From: DASWZN01 sp036404435
GTDB taxonomy: Bacteria; Acidobacteriota; Terriglobia; Bryobacterales; Bryobacteraceae
Length of the DNA stretch: 64,000 nt
Direction: 5' to 3'
NCBI GenBank assembly: GCA_036404435.1
Contig: DASWZN010000063.1
Span: forward strand, 61,981-125,980
Shown: positions 49,314 to 58,287 of the stretch, in pieces
How positions within the stretch are numbered: position 1 is the stretch's first letter
Layout of the letters: each line of letters opens with the position of its first letter
Notes under the pieces: generated by a model
Databases searched by the model: none
The model's input: the letters and a program-made list of their open reading frames with translations, nothing else
What the model was told of the DNA's origin: nothing
Translations under genes and position numbers: made by a program

Positions 49314-52106
49314 ATGTCTTCCGGAACCTCACAAGCCCTGGCAAAAGCGGCACCCGGCGAGGAGTTCTATTCCGCATACGCCTGGTGCCTCGATCCGGTG
49401 CCTAGCCTGCGGGATCTGCTGCTCCGTATGGGCGAAGAGCTGCAGCGGGTTGAAACGCGCCAGCAGGAATGGGAGCGCGACGAGTGCCGGATCAACCTCT
49501 ATCTGTTTGCGTGCGCCATCGCCTGCACGCTGGACGACTACCTCGCCAGCCGGCCCTGGAACCTGGGAAGGCTGGCGGCACGGTTTCCCGGCTTGCGGCG
49601 GGGGGTCCGGGCCGCCCAGACCGCTCTGAACCTCCCGCAGCGGCTGCGGTCAGGCTTCCGGGACAGGCGCGCGGCCGCTTGGCGGCGCGATTGGAGCGAA
49701 TGCGTGGACGCCGCCTGCGACCTGCTGCTGGGCGGTGACGAAGGGCGCTTCGTCGAACTGGCGCGGCGCGGGTTGGCCGCGGCGGCGTTCCCCGATGCGG
49801 CGCTCGCCCGGCGCATGCGGATTCCCGAAGGATTCCGCTGCCAGGATCTGGCGCACCAGGACGTTTGCGCGATGGCGGAGAAGGCGCGCGCCTCGCTTGG
49901 AGAGAAGGACCGCCCGGTGATGATTGTGGGGCCGCGCACGGCGGGAGGTTACTTCGCGCCCCTGGCGGCTGCTTTCCTGCGATCGGCGGGCCACACCGGC
50001 GTGCGCTGGATCACGGTGCGCCCGCGAGCGGGCCTTTCGGCCACGGAACGGAGGGCGATTGCCGCCGCGATCGCCGCCGGCGCCGCGCTGCTGATCATCG
50101 ACGATCACCAGAACACGGGCCGCACACTGCGGCTTCTGATCGGCACGTTGCGCGAACTCGGGGCCCAGTCGCGCGACATCATGGTCGCGATCCCGGCCCA
50201 TCCGGCCCGGCCGGATTGGAAGCTCGCGGACGAGATCGCGCGCGGAGTGCGCTTCGCTGTGCTGCCGGTGGAAGAGCGCCACAAAGCGCGGCTGCTCGCA
50301 TCGGACTGGGCGGAATCGGTGATGAAGGAGCGCTTCGGTCCGGACGCCGAGATCCATCCGACCGAGGAGACTGCGGCGCTCAATGCGGCGCTCGAGGCGC
50401 ATTTCGGCGACGGTTTTCAGGTCCGGCTCAAGCGCGTCTTCGACATGCGCCTGGGGGACGGGAAGGGCGTCCAAAGAGTGGTGTCGAAGAGCGCGGGATG
50501 GGGCTGGCTCGGCTACCACGCCTGGATTGCCGGCCTGCGTCTGGGCGACTTCGTTCCCCGGCCGCTGGCGTTGCGCGACGGGATGCTGGTGAGCGAGTGG
50601 GTGGAAGGCACACCGGTCGCCGCGCGGGAAGAGGAGCAGTTGGGCGTGGCCGAGGCGCTTGGGGCGTATGTGGCCGAGCGCGTGCGGGCGCTGCCCCTGA
50701 AGGGCGATCCGTACTTCGATTCGCCCGCCTATCGCTGGTGCGGCTGGGACGATCTGGCCGCCGCCCTTCGCGGCGTCCACGGCCGTTACTCCGGCCGCCT
50801 GAAGGCCCCCGCCATTCGAAAGCGGTTGCGGCAAAACGCAAGCCCGCGGCCGGCGCTGGTGGACGGCAGCATGAAGCCCGCGGACTGGATCCGTGCCGGT
50901 GGCGCGCTGTACAAGACCGACTTCGAGCAGCACAACTTCGGCGGCGGCGAAAGGGACATCGTCGATTCCGCCTGGGATCTCGCCGCGGCGATCTTCGAGT
51001 TCGAGCTTTCGGAGGAAGCCGAGCGGCGGCTGCTCGAATCCTACTCCGGGAAAAGCGGCGACTCCGGGGTGGCGGACCGCTTGCTGCTGCACAAGATCCT
51101 GTATGCGCTGGTGGCCCAGCGCGCCGCGGCATATTGGATCGACCGCATGCCGGGTGGGGAACAGCGGCAGGACTGCAACCGGCGTTACAACGCGGCCCAA
51201 GATTTCGCCACGTTCCACCTGGCCCGCCACTGCGGACGCGAGTTGGGCGCTGAGCCCGCCCGATGGACGCGCCGGCTGTTCTTCGTGGACCTGGACGGCG
51301 TCCTCGACTGGAGCTTTTTCGGGTTTCCGCACACCACCGGCTCGGGCTTGCGGGCGCTGCGGCTGCTGCGCGCCGCCGGGTTCTCGGTGGTTCCCAACAC
51401 CGCGCGGAACCTGGCCCATGTCCGCGAGTACTGCGCCGCTTACGGGCTGCCGGGGGGAGTCGCGGAGCTCGGAAGCGTGTTCTGGGACGCCATCGAGCAG
51501 CGGTCGATTCCGCTGGTCGACCCGGCGGCGGCCGAGCAGCTCCGCCGCGCCAGCGAGGCGATCCAGCGACTGCCGGGAGCGTTTGTCAACCCGGGGAACG
51601 TGGCATCGGTGTGCGCTTATCGGTATGGAGGCGGTGGGACGCGGCCGCTCGGGACCGAGGAGGTCCGCCGGGTACTAGAACTTAACGCCTGCGACAACCT
51701 GGCATTTTCTCAGAGCGCGGTGGACACCTACATCATCCAAAAGGGTAGGGGAAAGGGAACCGCTCTGGGCGAAGTGCGGGCTTGGCTGGGCTGCTCCGGC
51801 GAGCGGGTCGTCGCGATGGGCGATTCGGAGCGCGACCTGGATATGCTGGCGGCCGCGGATTTCGCCTACGCGCCCGCCAACGCCTCCGCCGGTGTCCGGG
51901 AGCTGATTCGCCGCGGTAAGTGCCGCCGGACCAGGGGCAGCCTGCAAGTAGGACTGCTCGAAGCGGCGCGGGAGTTGTGCGGCGGCGAGGGCGGCGCTCC
52001 CGAGCGCGCGGCCGTGTCGGACTCGCTGATCGATGTGCTGTTGCGCGTCCCCGATCGGGGAAGATTTCAGCGGATGTTCGACGCTCTCCGTTGGGGAGCG
52101 TTGTAG
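49314..52106 (+). CDS. PRTase - kinase-like - HAD phosphatase fusion protein (copy 2)
   Basis: A 930-residue paralog of the 26457 product with the same domain order. The helical N-terminus (EEFYSAYAWCLDPVPSLRDL) matches copy 1 (RDFYAAHSWALNAFPLIRDI). PRTase residues are PRTAGGYFAPL and IIDDHQNTGRT (Asp263, Asp264, Thr268-Thr271). The kinase-like part keeps Lys392 in SKSAGWGWLGYHAW, Asp517 in LVDGSMKPADW and Asp536 in KTDFEQH, but DPAYDLA becomes DSAWDLA. HAD residues are DLDGVLD (Asp659, Asp661), Thr696, Lys810 and GDSERD (Asp837). The start is ATG 49314, because the previous stop is only 2 bp before. The enzymatic reaction is unknown. Divergence across the whole length shows an old duplication. 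Confidence 0.82.
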   Translation: MSSGTSQALAKAAPGEEFYSAYAWCLDPVPSLRDLLLRMGEELQRVETRQQEWERDECRINLYLFACAIACTLDDYLASRPWNLGRLAARFPGLRRGVRAAQTALNLPQRLRSGFRDRRAAAWRRDWSECVDAACDLLLGGDEGRFVELARRGLAAAAFPDAALARRMRIPEGFRCQDLAHQDVCAMAEKARASLGEKDRPVMIVGPRTAGGYFAPLAAAFLRSAGHTGVRWITVRPRAGLSATERRAIAAAIAAGAALLIIDDHQNTGRTLRLLIGTLRELGAQSRDIMVAIPAHPARPDWKLADEIARGVRFAVLPVEERHKARLLASDWAESVMKERFGPDAEIHPTEETAALNAALEAHFGDGFQVRLKRVFDMRLGDGKGVQRVVSKSAGWGWLGYHAWIAGLRLGDFVPRPLALRDGMLVSEWVEGTPVAAREEEQLGVAEALGAYVAERVRALPLKGDPYFDSPAYRWCGWDDLAAALRGVHGRYSGRLKAPAIRKRLRQNASPRPALVDGSMKPADWIRAGGALYKTDFEQHNFGGGERDIVDSAWDLAAAIFEFELSEEAERRLLESYSGKSGDSGVADRLLLHKILYALVAQRAAAYWIDRMPGGEQRQDCNRRYNAAQDFATFHLARHCGRELGAEPARWTRRLFFVDLDGVLDWSFFGFPHTTGSGLRALRLLRAAGFSVVPNTARNLAHVREYCAAYGLPGGVAELGSVFWDAIEQRSIPLVDPAAAEQLRRASEAIQRLPGAFVNPGNVASVCAYRYGGGGTRPLGTEEVRRVLELNACDNLAFSQSAVDTYIIQKGRGKGTALGEVRAWLGCSGERVVAMGDSERDLDMLAAADFAYAPANASAGVRELIRRGKCRRTRGSLQVGLLEAARELCGGEGGAPERAAVSDSLIDVLLRVPDRGRFQRMFDALRWGAL

Positions 52107-52113
52107 GAGCGGT

Positions 52114-53301
52114 ATGACCTCACCACAGACAAGCCCGGCGCCCGAAGTCAGAGACGTTTCGGGTCCGGCCCAGGCAACCTGGATCGCAACGACCGGGGAC
52201 TTCAAGAGCCTCCGCAGCGAGTGGACGGAGTTGTTCGAGGCCACGGCGCCCCAGTGCGTCTTCCTCAGCTTCGAGTGGATGTTCACGTGGTGGAAGCACT
52301 GGGGCAAGAGCCGCGAACTGGCGATGGTTGCGGTTCGCGATTCTCAGGGACGGTTGGTTGGCCTGGCGCCCTTCTCGATTGAGCGTAACTTCCCGGCTGC
52401 GCTCGGCGCGCGCCGCCTTTCGTTCCTGGCCGACGCCCACGTCGGATCGGATTACCTGGGCATTCTGGCCCGGCCCGGATGGGAACAAGCCGCGGTGGAC
52501 ACCATTGCCTCGGCTGTGTGGACCCATCGCCGGGAGTGGGATTACATCGAGCTGAGCGACGCCGAGGATGGACCCCTGCTGGCCAGCCTGTGCGCCCGCC
52601 TGGAGGCAATCGGCATGAGCGCACGGAAGGCGCCCGCGTCGGTCTGCCACTTCATCCCGCTTCCGGCTTCGTTTGACGCGTATCTGGCGGGAATCGGCAT
52701 CAACTTGCGGTCTAATTACCGGCGGCGGTGGCGTGTCCTCGAGCGCAAGGGCCCGGCGGAGGTCGTAACGCTGTCGGACATCGCAAGTTTGGAACGGCAC
52801 TTCCCGGAGCTTCTCCGCCTGCACCGTATGCGGTTCGAGCACCAGGAACGGGAGAGCGCTTTCACCAAGCCCGGAGTGCCCGCGTTCCACGTGGAGGTGC
52901 TGGGGGAAGTGGCGGCTCGCGGCTGGGCCCGGCTTTTCCTGTTGCGGGCCAGCGGCCAGACCGTGGCCGCGCTCTACGGCTTCTCCATAGGCAACACGTT
53001 CCAGTTCTACCAATGCGGCATGCACCCGGCATGGCTCAGCCTGGGGGTCGGGCAACTCATAGTTGGCGGCTCGATTCAGGAAGCCATCCGCGCCGGACAT
53101 GCCGAGTTCGATTTTCTGCGCGGGGATGAGCAGTACAAGACCCAGTGGGCCGAGCAGTCGCGCTGGACGGTCACGGTGAGGTTGTTCGACCGGAGGCCGG
53201 CGAGCCTGGCGGCCCGCATCGCTTACGGCGCGGCGGCGGCGCTGCGGAAGGCCAAGCGGAGGATCGCTTCAGCCCGCGCGCAGGCCAAGGAGAACACTTG
53301 A
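52114..53301 (+). CDS. FemAB/CelD-like N-acyltransferase (GNAT fold) 2
   Basis: A 395-residue protein of the BcsL/CelD group. FLSFEWMFTWWKHWGKS near residue 55 is a family hallmark. LRSNYRRRWRVLERKGPAEV, RLHRMRFEHQERESAF, ARLFLLRASGQTVAALYGF and FDFLRGDEQYKTQWAEQSRWT follow in the GNAT-like half. It is closer to the canonical family than the copy at 47366. It likely adds an acyl group to an amino-sugar of the polymer. GTAGGAGCGGT gives a ribosome site before ATG 52114. Its stop overlaps the next gene's TTG start. Confidence 0.85.
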   Translation: MTSPQTSPAPEVRDVSGPAQATWIATTGDFKSLRSEWTELFEATAPQCVFLSFEWMFTWWKHWGKSRELAMVAVRDSQGRLVGLAPFSIERNFPAALGARRLSFLADAHVGSDYLGILARPGWEQAAVDTIASAVWTHRREWDYIELSDAEDGPLLASLCARLEAIGMSARKAPASVCHFIPLPASFDAYLAGIGINLRSNYRRRWRVLERKGPAEVVTLSDIASLERHFPELLRLHRMRFEHQERESAFTKPGVPAFHVEVLGEVAARGWARLFLLRASGQTVAALYGFSIGNTFQFYQCGMHPAWLSLGVGQLIVGGSIQEAIRAGHAEFDFLRGDEQYKTQWAEQSRWTVTVRLFDRRPASLAARIAYGAAAALRKAKRRIASARAQAKENT

Positions 53302-54833
53302 CCACGGCCAGACTTCAGACGCTCCTGACCGCGGCCGGAATCATGCTGGCCAGCGCCGTGGTCCGGGCGCCGCTGTGCACCGGCGAGTTGCAGCGCAGCG
53401 ATTCGGCCGATTACCTCCGTGCCGTTCGCGGAGGCGCACTCGGAACCTACCTGGACACGGACAGCGCAAGCTTTCCGCGCTTCGTGTCGCTGATGCGGGA
53501 CCGCGCGCTGACGGGCGGGCATCCGTGGGAATACCTCAGCCGCCGGTCGGATGCGACCGCGCTGCGTCACTTTCACGTGCCGCTGGGGTTCTATGCCAGC
53601 GCGATCGCGGCGAGCTACGGCGCCTCGGACCGGATTCATCGCATGTTGCCGGTGTTTGCGGGCGTTGCCCTGTGCGGGCTGGTGGTCCTCCTGATGCGGC
53701 GTCTGGGGGCGGGGATTCTCCTCTCCGCCGTTACCGCCCTGGCGATCTCGGTGAACGGCCGCTTCGCCGCCACGACGGCCGCTCTGTCGCCCCATCCCTG
53801 GTACATCCTGGCCGCCTTCGTATTCCTGGAGCGGTATGCGGCCTGGCTCGAGACCGGGGGCAGAAAGCTGCTGCTCGTCTCGATCACGGCGCTCGCCGTC
53901 GCGTTCGCCTCGATGGAACTCGCGCCTGCACTGGTCCTGGCTGCTGTGCCCGCGACCTTCCTCGCGCACCCGGAGTGGCTGCGCCTGGCGCTCCAGCCGC
54001 GGCGCTGGTGGCGGGACGCCGTGGCCGCGGGCGGCGTGTTCCTGGCGATCCTGTTCGTCGCGTGGCCGGGCGGAATCCTGAGAGGCGGCTACCTGGTTTC
54101 CTACGCGACGTTTGTCGCTCAGGCGCTGTTCAAGCGCGGTGAAATGTTCCTGCCGCTCACCTGGGCCGGCATGTACCAGCGGCTTTTCGACTCCAGCGCC
54201 CCCCTGGTAGCGCTGTCGGTCGCGGGCTTGATCCTGTCCGCCGTGCTGGTGGCGCGCCGGCGGGCGCCGGGAAGCGTGTCCGTTTTCGGTCTCTATGCGG
54301 CGGCGGCGTTCGTCCTGAATGCGGGCAACGGCTTCATGAACAGCACCTACGCCGCGGAGGTGATAGTCTTCCTGCTGCTCGCGGCGGGGATCGCGGTCCA
54401 CTACGGGTCCGCATCGTTCGCGCCGCGCGCCCGGACGGCCGCGGCCCTGGCGGGATGTCTGCTGATCGGGCTCTGCGCGGTTGAGGAGTTCCGCGGCGGG
54501 CCGGTGCATGCCTCGCCCGCCGACGCTCTGGAACTGGCGGTCAAGAACCTGCCCTCGCTGGTTCCGGGCGGGACCACCGTGCTGGTGAACCGCAACCCGC
54601 AGACCTTCGCTGCATATTTGCCCGGATACAAGATCGAGGCGACCGCGGCGGAGTCGTCAACCCAGCCCAGTTCTCCGCGGCTGGCGGGGACTCCCGACTA
54701 TCTGGTGCTGGACCTCGGCCCGCTGGCGGCGAACACGGTTGACACCATCGCCACTTACTACCGCGAGGTAGCCCGCTTCCAGTCGAGGAAGGGCGGCGGC
54801 GACATCGTCGTCTGGCGCCGGCAGGGGAACTGA
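53298..54833 (+). CDS. GT-C-like polytopic membrane protein
   Basis: A 511-residue membrane protein with about 10 helices over the first 380 residues and a soluble C-terminal domain (residues about 400-511). After the first helix, the loop holds acidic residues (RSDSADYL), as in GT-C glycosyltransferases of the PMT/ArnT kind, which use polyprenyl-phosphate sugar donors. HPWEYLSRRSDATALRHFHVPLGFYASA resembles the following loop. The start is TTG 53298, overlapping the previous stop; AAGGAGA lies about 5 nt upstream. It could add a sugar at the outer face of the inner membrane; the assignment is moderate. Confidence 0.68.
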   Translation: MTTARLQTLLTAAGIMLASAVVRAPLCTGELQRSDSADYLRAVRGGALGTYLDTDSASFPRFVSLMRDRALTGGHPWEYLSRRSDATALRHFHVPLGFYASAIAASYGASDRIHRMLPVFAGVALCGLVVLLMRRLGAGILLSAVTALAISVNGRFAATTAALSPHPWYILAAFVFLERYAAWLETGGRKLLLVSITALAVAFASMELAPALVLAAVPATFLAHPEWLRLALQPRRWWRDAVAAGGVFLAILFVAWPGGILRGGYLVSYATFVAQALFKRGEMFLPLTWAGMYQRLFDSSAPLVALSVAGLILSAVLVARRRAPGSVSVFGLYAAAAFVLNAGNGFMNSTYAAEVIVFLLLAAGIAVHYGSASFAPRARTAAALAGCLLIGLCAVEEFRGGPVHASPADALELAVKNLPSLVPGGTTVLVNRNPQTFAAYLPGYKIEATAAESSTQPSSPRLAGTPDYLVLDLGPLAANTVDTIATYYREVARFQSRKGGGDIVVWRRQGN

Positions 54834-54842
54834 GGAACAGGA

Positions 54843-56186
54843 ATGCACTTTGGTCTTGATGCATACCTAGGCTACGTGCTGTACGCGGCGGGCGTGGCGG
54901 CCGTGCTGGCGAGCCTCTTCTGGCGGCCGATCGTCGGACTCTTCTACCTGCTGCCTCTGCTGCCGCTCCAAACCATCCGGTACCGCATGAACGATCTCCC
55001 CCTGGGGGGCAGCGTCATCGGGATCGTGGTGCTATGCGTGGCCTTGGGCGTTCTGCGCCGCGGCCAGCCGCTGCTGCCGAAGACTCCCTGGACCCGGCTT
55101 CTGGTGATCTATGGGGTTTTCACCTACGCATCCTTGTGCCTGGGCGCGGTCTACCTGGGAACCGGGTTTCCGTTCTTCGGGGATCCGCGCTTCGGATACT
55201 GGCAGGAGTACATGATCATGCCGGCCCTGCTCCTGCTGGTGCCCGCCGTGCAACCGACCAGACGTCAGATGATGGCCCTGGTCCTGGTGATGTGTCTCTC
55301 GGCCCTGATGCTGGACCGCAACTTCTCGAACGAAGTTTCGGGCCGGGACTTCTCGAAGTTCTCGAACGACCTGCGCGACGTGGGCGGCAACATGGGCTAC
55401 GCGGGAACCAACGGCCTGGCGGCTTTCGAAGCCCAGTTCGCCACGTTCCTGCTGGCGCTGGCGGCCTTCGAGCGCAGGCACCTGCTGCGGCTGGGATATT
55501 ACGCATTGTCCGCCTTCTCCGTGGTGTGCCTCATGTACAGCCTGTCTCGCGGCGGGTACGCAGCCCTGTTTGCGGGCTGCCTCTTCCTGGGCGTCGTGAA
55601 GCAGCGCAAGCTGCTGGTCCTGATGACGGTGTTTCTACTGATTTGGACCTTCATCGTGCCCCAGGCGGTCACCGAGCGCGTGGCGATGACCCAGCAAGAC
55701 GGCGAACTCGATCATTCGGCCGAGTTGCGCCTGACGCTGTGGGAGGACGCCGTGCAGATGATCGACGCCAACGTGCTTGCCGGCACCGGCTTCAACACCT
55801 ACGCCTATCTGCACCGCGTCGGCCAGTACGAGGACACGCACAATCTCTTGCTGAAGGTGCTGGTGGAGACCGGCGTTCTGGGTCTGCTCCTGTTCTTGTG
55901 GTTTGTCGTCAAGACGTTCCGGACGGGGTACCGGCTGTTCCGCCGGTCGAAAGATCCCTTTTTCGCCTCGCTGGGGCTGGGCCTGGCCGGATGGGTGGTG
56001 GCCGCTATGGCCGCCAACTGCTTCGGCGACCGCTGGACCTATCTCCAGGTGGCCGGCTACATGTGGGTGATCGCCGGACTGGTGGCGCGGGCCCTGGCGC
56101 TGGAAAACACCGCGGCCACCGATGAGGCGAGCGCCACAGCCGAGGCCGGAGCGATCGAAGAGCCGCAGATTGCGGCGGCGGTGTGA
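54843..56186 (+). CDS. O-antigen ligase/polymerase family protein (Wzy-like)
   Basis: A 447-residue polytopic protein with about 11 helices. The Wzy/WaaL-type region includes YSLSRGGYAALFAGCLFLG and, in the large periplasmic loop, LTLWEDAVQMIDANVLAGTG and FNTYAYLHRVGQYEDTHNLL, which carries the family's conserved His. A C-terminal helical hairpin and a Glu/Ala-rich tail follow. It is the best candidate for the repeat-unit polymerase of the locus and completes a Wzx/Wzy system with the flippase at 43104. GAGGAACAGG precedes the ATG. Confidence 0.85.
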   Translation: MHFGLDAYLGYVLYAAGVAAVLASLFWRPIVGLFYLLPLLPLQTIRYRMNDLPLGGSVIGIVVLCVALGVLRRGQPLLPKTPWTRLLVIYGVFTYASLCLGAVYLGTGFPFFGDPRFGYWQEYMIMPALLLLVPAVQPTRRQMMALVLVMCLSALMLDRNFSNEVSGRDFSKFSNDLRDVGGNMGYAGTNGLAAFEAQFATFLLALAAFERRHLLRLGYYALSAFSVVCLMYSLSRGGYAALFAGCLFLGVVKQRKLLVLMTVFLLIWTFIVPQAVTERVAMTQQDGELDHSAELRLTLWEDAVQMIDANVLAGTGFNTYAYLHRVGQYEDTHNLLLKVLVETGVLGLLLFLWFVVKTFRTGYRLFRRSKDPFFASLGLGLAGWVVAAMAANCFGDRWTYLQVAGYMWVIAGLVARALALENTAATDEASATAEAGAIEEPQIAAAV

Positions 56187-56193
56187 GGCTCCC

Positions 56194-58011
56194 ATGCAAC
56201 TACCTCAAGAACTGCAATTTCCGATAGCGGCGGAGACGGTCCTGCGGAAGCGGACGGCCCTCAGAAGAGAGCTGCTCAATCGACCCAACCTTCTTCCGGT
56301 CCGGATCGCCATCCTCGGCGGCTCGACCACCCAGGAGATCCGAGGTATTCTCGAAATCTTTCTTCTGGCGCGCGGCATCCAGCCGTCGTTCTACGAATCG
56401 GCGTATGGCGCCTGGCACGAAGAGGTGATGTACGAGAGCCCGGAGCTGTGGAGCTTCAAGCCGGACATCGTCTTTGTTCACACCACGTGGCACAACGTTT
56501 CGCGGTTCCCGGACCTGCTGCAGCCTGAGGCTGAAGTCGACGAACTGGCGCGCGCGGAGATGGCCCGTTTCGAAGCCTTCTGGAAGAAGATCCACGACGG
56601 GCTCGGCGCCCTCGTCATCCAGAACAACTTCGACCTGCCGCGTCTGAGACCCCTGGGCAACCTCGAGGCAGCCGGGGCTTACGGCCGCGTCAACTTCCTG
56701 CTGCGGCTGAACGCCGGGTTCGCCAAGCACGCGGCCACACACTCGCGGTTTCTGATCGACGATATCCTGTATCTTTCCGCGCAAGCGGGCCTGGCGCAGT
56801 GGTTCGACTACAGTTACTGGTACAACTACCACATGGCCGTGAGCCCCGTGGCCACGGTATCCCTCGCCCAGAACGTAGCCGCGATCGTTCAGGCCGTTTA
56901 CGGGAAGAGCAGGAAATGTCTGGTGCTCGATCTGGATAACACGCTGTGGGGCGGCGTCATCGGCGATGACGGTCTTCAGGGCCTGCTCCTGGGGCGGGAT
57001 CATCCTGTGGGCGAGGCATTCGCAGCCTTCCAGCGGTACGTGAAGGGCTTGCGGGCGCGCGGCGTTCTTCTGGCCGTGTGTTCGAAGAACGATCTGGAAA
57101 ATGCCCGGGAGGGCTTCTCTCACCCCGACACCGTCCTGAAGCTGGACGATTTCAGCGCCTTCAAGGCCAGCTGGAATCCGAAGCCCGACAACATCCGCGA
57201 GATCGCGGCCGAGCTGAACATCGGGCTCGACAGCCTGGTGTTCGTGGACGACAACCCCGCCGAGCGCGCCATCGTTGCGGCGCAGTTGCCCGAAGTCGCG
57301 GTGCCGGATGTGGGCTCGGACGTCTCGCTGTTCGCGGAGGCGCTCGAGCGCGAGGCGTACTTCGAGCCGGTCAAGATTGTCGCGGACGATCTCGAGCGCG
57401 CGGCTTACTACAGCGGGAACGCCCAGCGGAGTAACTATGAGTCCGCCTTCGCCAGTTACGACGATTTCCTCGCGTCTCTCGAAATGACGGCGGAAATCGG
57501 GCCCTTCGTCCCTGTCTATCTGGAACGGATCGCCCAGTTGATCAACAAGACCAACCAGTTCAACCTGACTACCAGGCGCTACACGGCCGCCGAGGTGGAG
57601 GCTATCGCGAGCGATCCGGCTTCGATCGCGCTCTACGGGCGGCTCGCCGACAGGTTCGGCGACAATGGGCTGGTATCGGTCGTGATTGGCAAGGTCCGCC
57701 GGCAAACGGTCGAGATCGACCTCTGGCTGATGAGCTGCCGCGTGCTGAAGCGGGAGATGGAATACGCGATGTTCGACGCGCTGGTCGAAGAGTGCCGGGA
57801 GAGGGGCGTCCGCGAAATCTTGGGCGTCTACATCCCATCCAAGAAGAACGGCATGGTTGCGGAGCACTATGGCGCCTTGGGCTTCAGCCGGCTGCCGGAC
57901 GGGCCGGACGGCCGCACGCTGTGGCGCTATGAAGTGCCCGCGGCGTGGTCCCCCAGGGCTGCGCACATACGGAGGACCGCGAGCCCTGTGGTAAGTTCCG
58001 CCAATGCGTAA
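56194..58011 (+). CDS. FkbH-like HAD-IIIC family protein
   Basis: A 605-residue protein. The N-terminal ~240 residues are SGNH-like (IAILGGSTTQEIRGIL, DIVFVHTTWHNVS). The central HAD-IIIC domain has CLVLDLDNTLWGGVIGDDG with the catalytic Asp pair, LLAVCSKNDLENA, WNPKPDNIREIA and SLVFVDDNPAERAIV. The C-terminal GNAT-like domain ends IPSKKNGMVAEHYGALGF. Enzymes of this type form glyceryl-ACP from 1,3-bisphosphoglycerate. An ACP gene and an MBOAT gene follow directly, so an acyl unit (possibly glyceryl) is probably made on the ACP and passed to the polymer. Confidence 0.9.
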   Translation: MQLPQELQFPIAAETVLRKRTALRRELLNRPNLLPVRIAILGGSTTQEIRGILEIFLLARGIQPSFYESAYGAWHEEVMYESPELWSFKPDIVFVHTTWHNVSRFPDLLQPEAEVDELARAEMARFEAFWKKIHDGLGALVIQNNFDLPRLRPLGNLEAAGAYGRVNFLLRLNAGFAKHAATHSRFLIDDILYLSAQAGLAQWFDYSYWYNYHMAVSPVATVSLAQNVAAIVQAVYGKSRKCLVLDLDNTLWGGVIGDDGLQGLLLGRDHPVGEAFAAFQRYVKGLRARGVLLAVCSKNDLENAREGFSHPDTVLKLDDFSAFKASWNPKPDNIREIAAELNIGLDSLVFVDDNPAERAIVAAQLPEVAVPDVGSDVSLFAEALEREAYFEPVKIVADDLERAAYYSGNAQRSNYESAFASYDDFLASLEMTAEIGPFVPVYLERIAQLINKTNQFNLTTRRYTAAEVEAIASDPASIALYGRLADRFGDNGLVSVVIGKVRRQTVEIDLWLMSCRVLKREMEYAMFDALVEECRERGVREILGVYIPSKKNGMVAEHYGALGFSRLPDGPDGRTLWRYEVPAAWSPRAAHIRRTASPVVSSANA

Positions 58012-58023
58012 GACGAGGTGAAC

Positions 58024-58272
58024 ATGGAAGAGCTGATGCCGAGGCTGCAAGGCATTTTTCAGGACGTGTTCGACGATCCGACACTGGCGATCGCGCCCAC
58101 GACAACGGCGAGCGACGTGTCCGGGTGGGACTCGCTCACGAACATCAATCTGATTTTCGCCATCGAGCGCGAGTTCAAGGTTAAGTTCGCTCTAGGGGAA
58201 ATTCAGGAGCTGAACAACGTCGGTGAGATGGTCGCCCTGATCGGGAAGAAGCAGGACCGCGCCCGGCAATAG
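58024..58272 (+). CDS. Acyl carrier protein
   Basis: An 82-residue acidic four-helix carrier. The phosphopantetheine site is the Ser in GWDSLTNINLI, a slightly altered DSL motif. IEREFKVKFALGEIQELNNVGEMVALI forms helices III and IV. The start is ATG 58024, with GAGGTGA just before it; a GTG two codons upstream is less likely. It is the likely partner of the preceding FkbH-like enzyme and the donor for the MBOAT acyltransferase encoded 15 bp downstream. It is separate from fatty-acid AcpP by its setting. Confidence 0.9.
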   Translation: MEELMPRLQGIFQDVFDDPTLAIAPTTTASDVSGWDSLTNINLIFAIEREFKVKFALGEIQELNNVGEMVALIGKKQDRARQ

Positions 58273-58287
58273 CCGGTTTAGCGTCTT

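Noticed and set aside
56200..58050. 616-codon minus-strand open frame opposite the FkbH-like gene
   Set aside because: Mirror frame of a confident HAD-IIIC protein; composition reflects the opposite-strand codon pattern.
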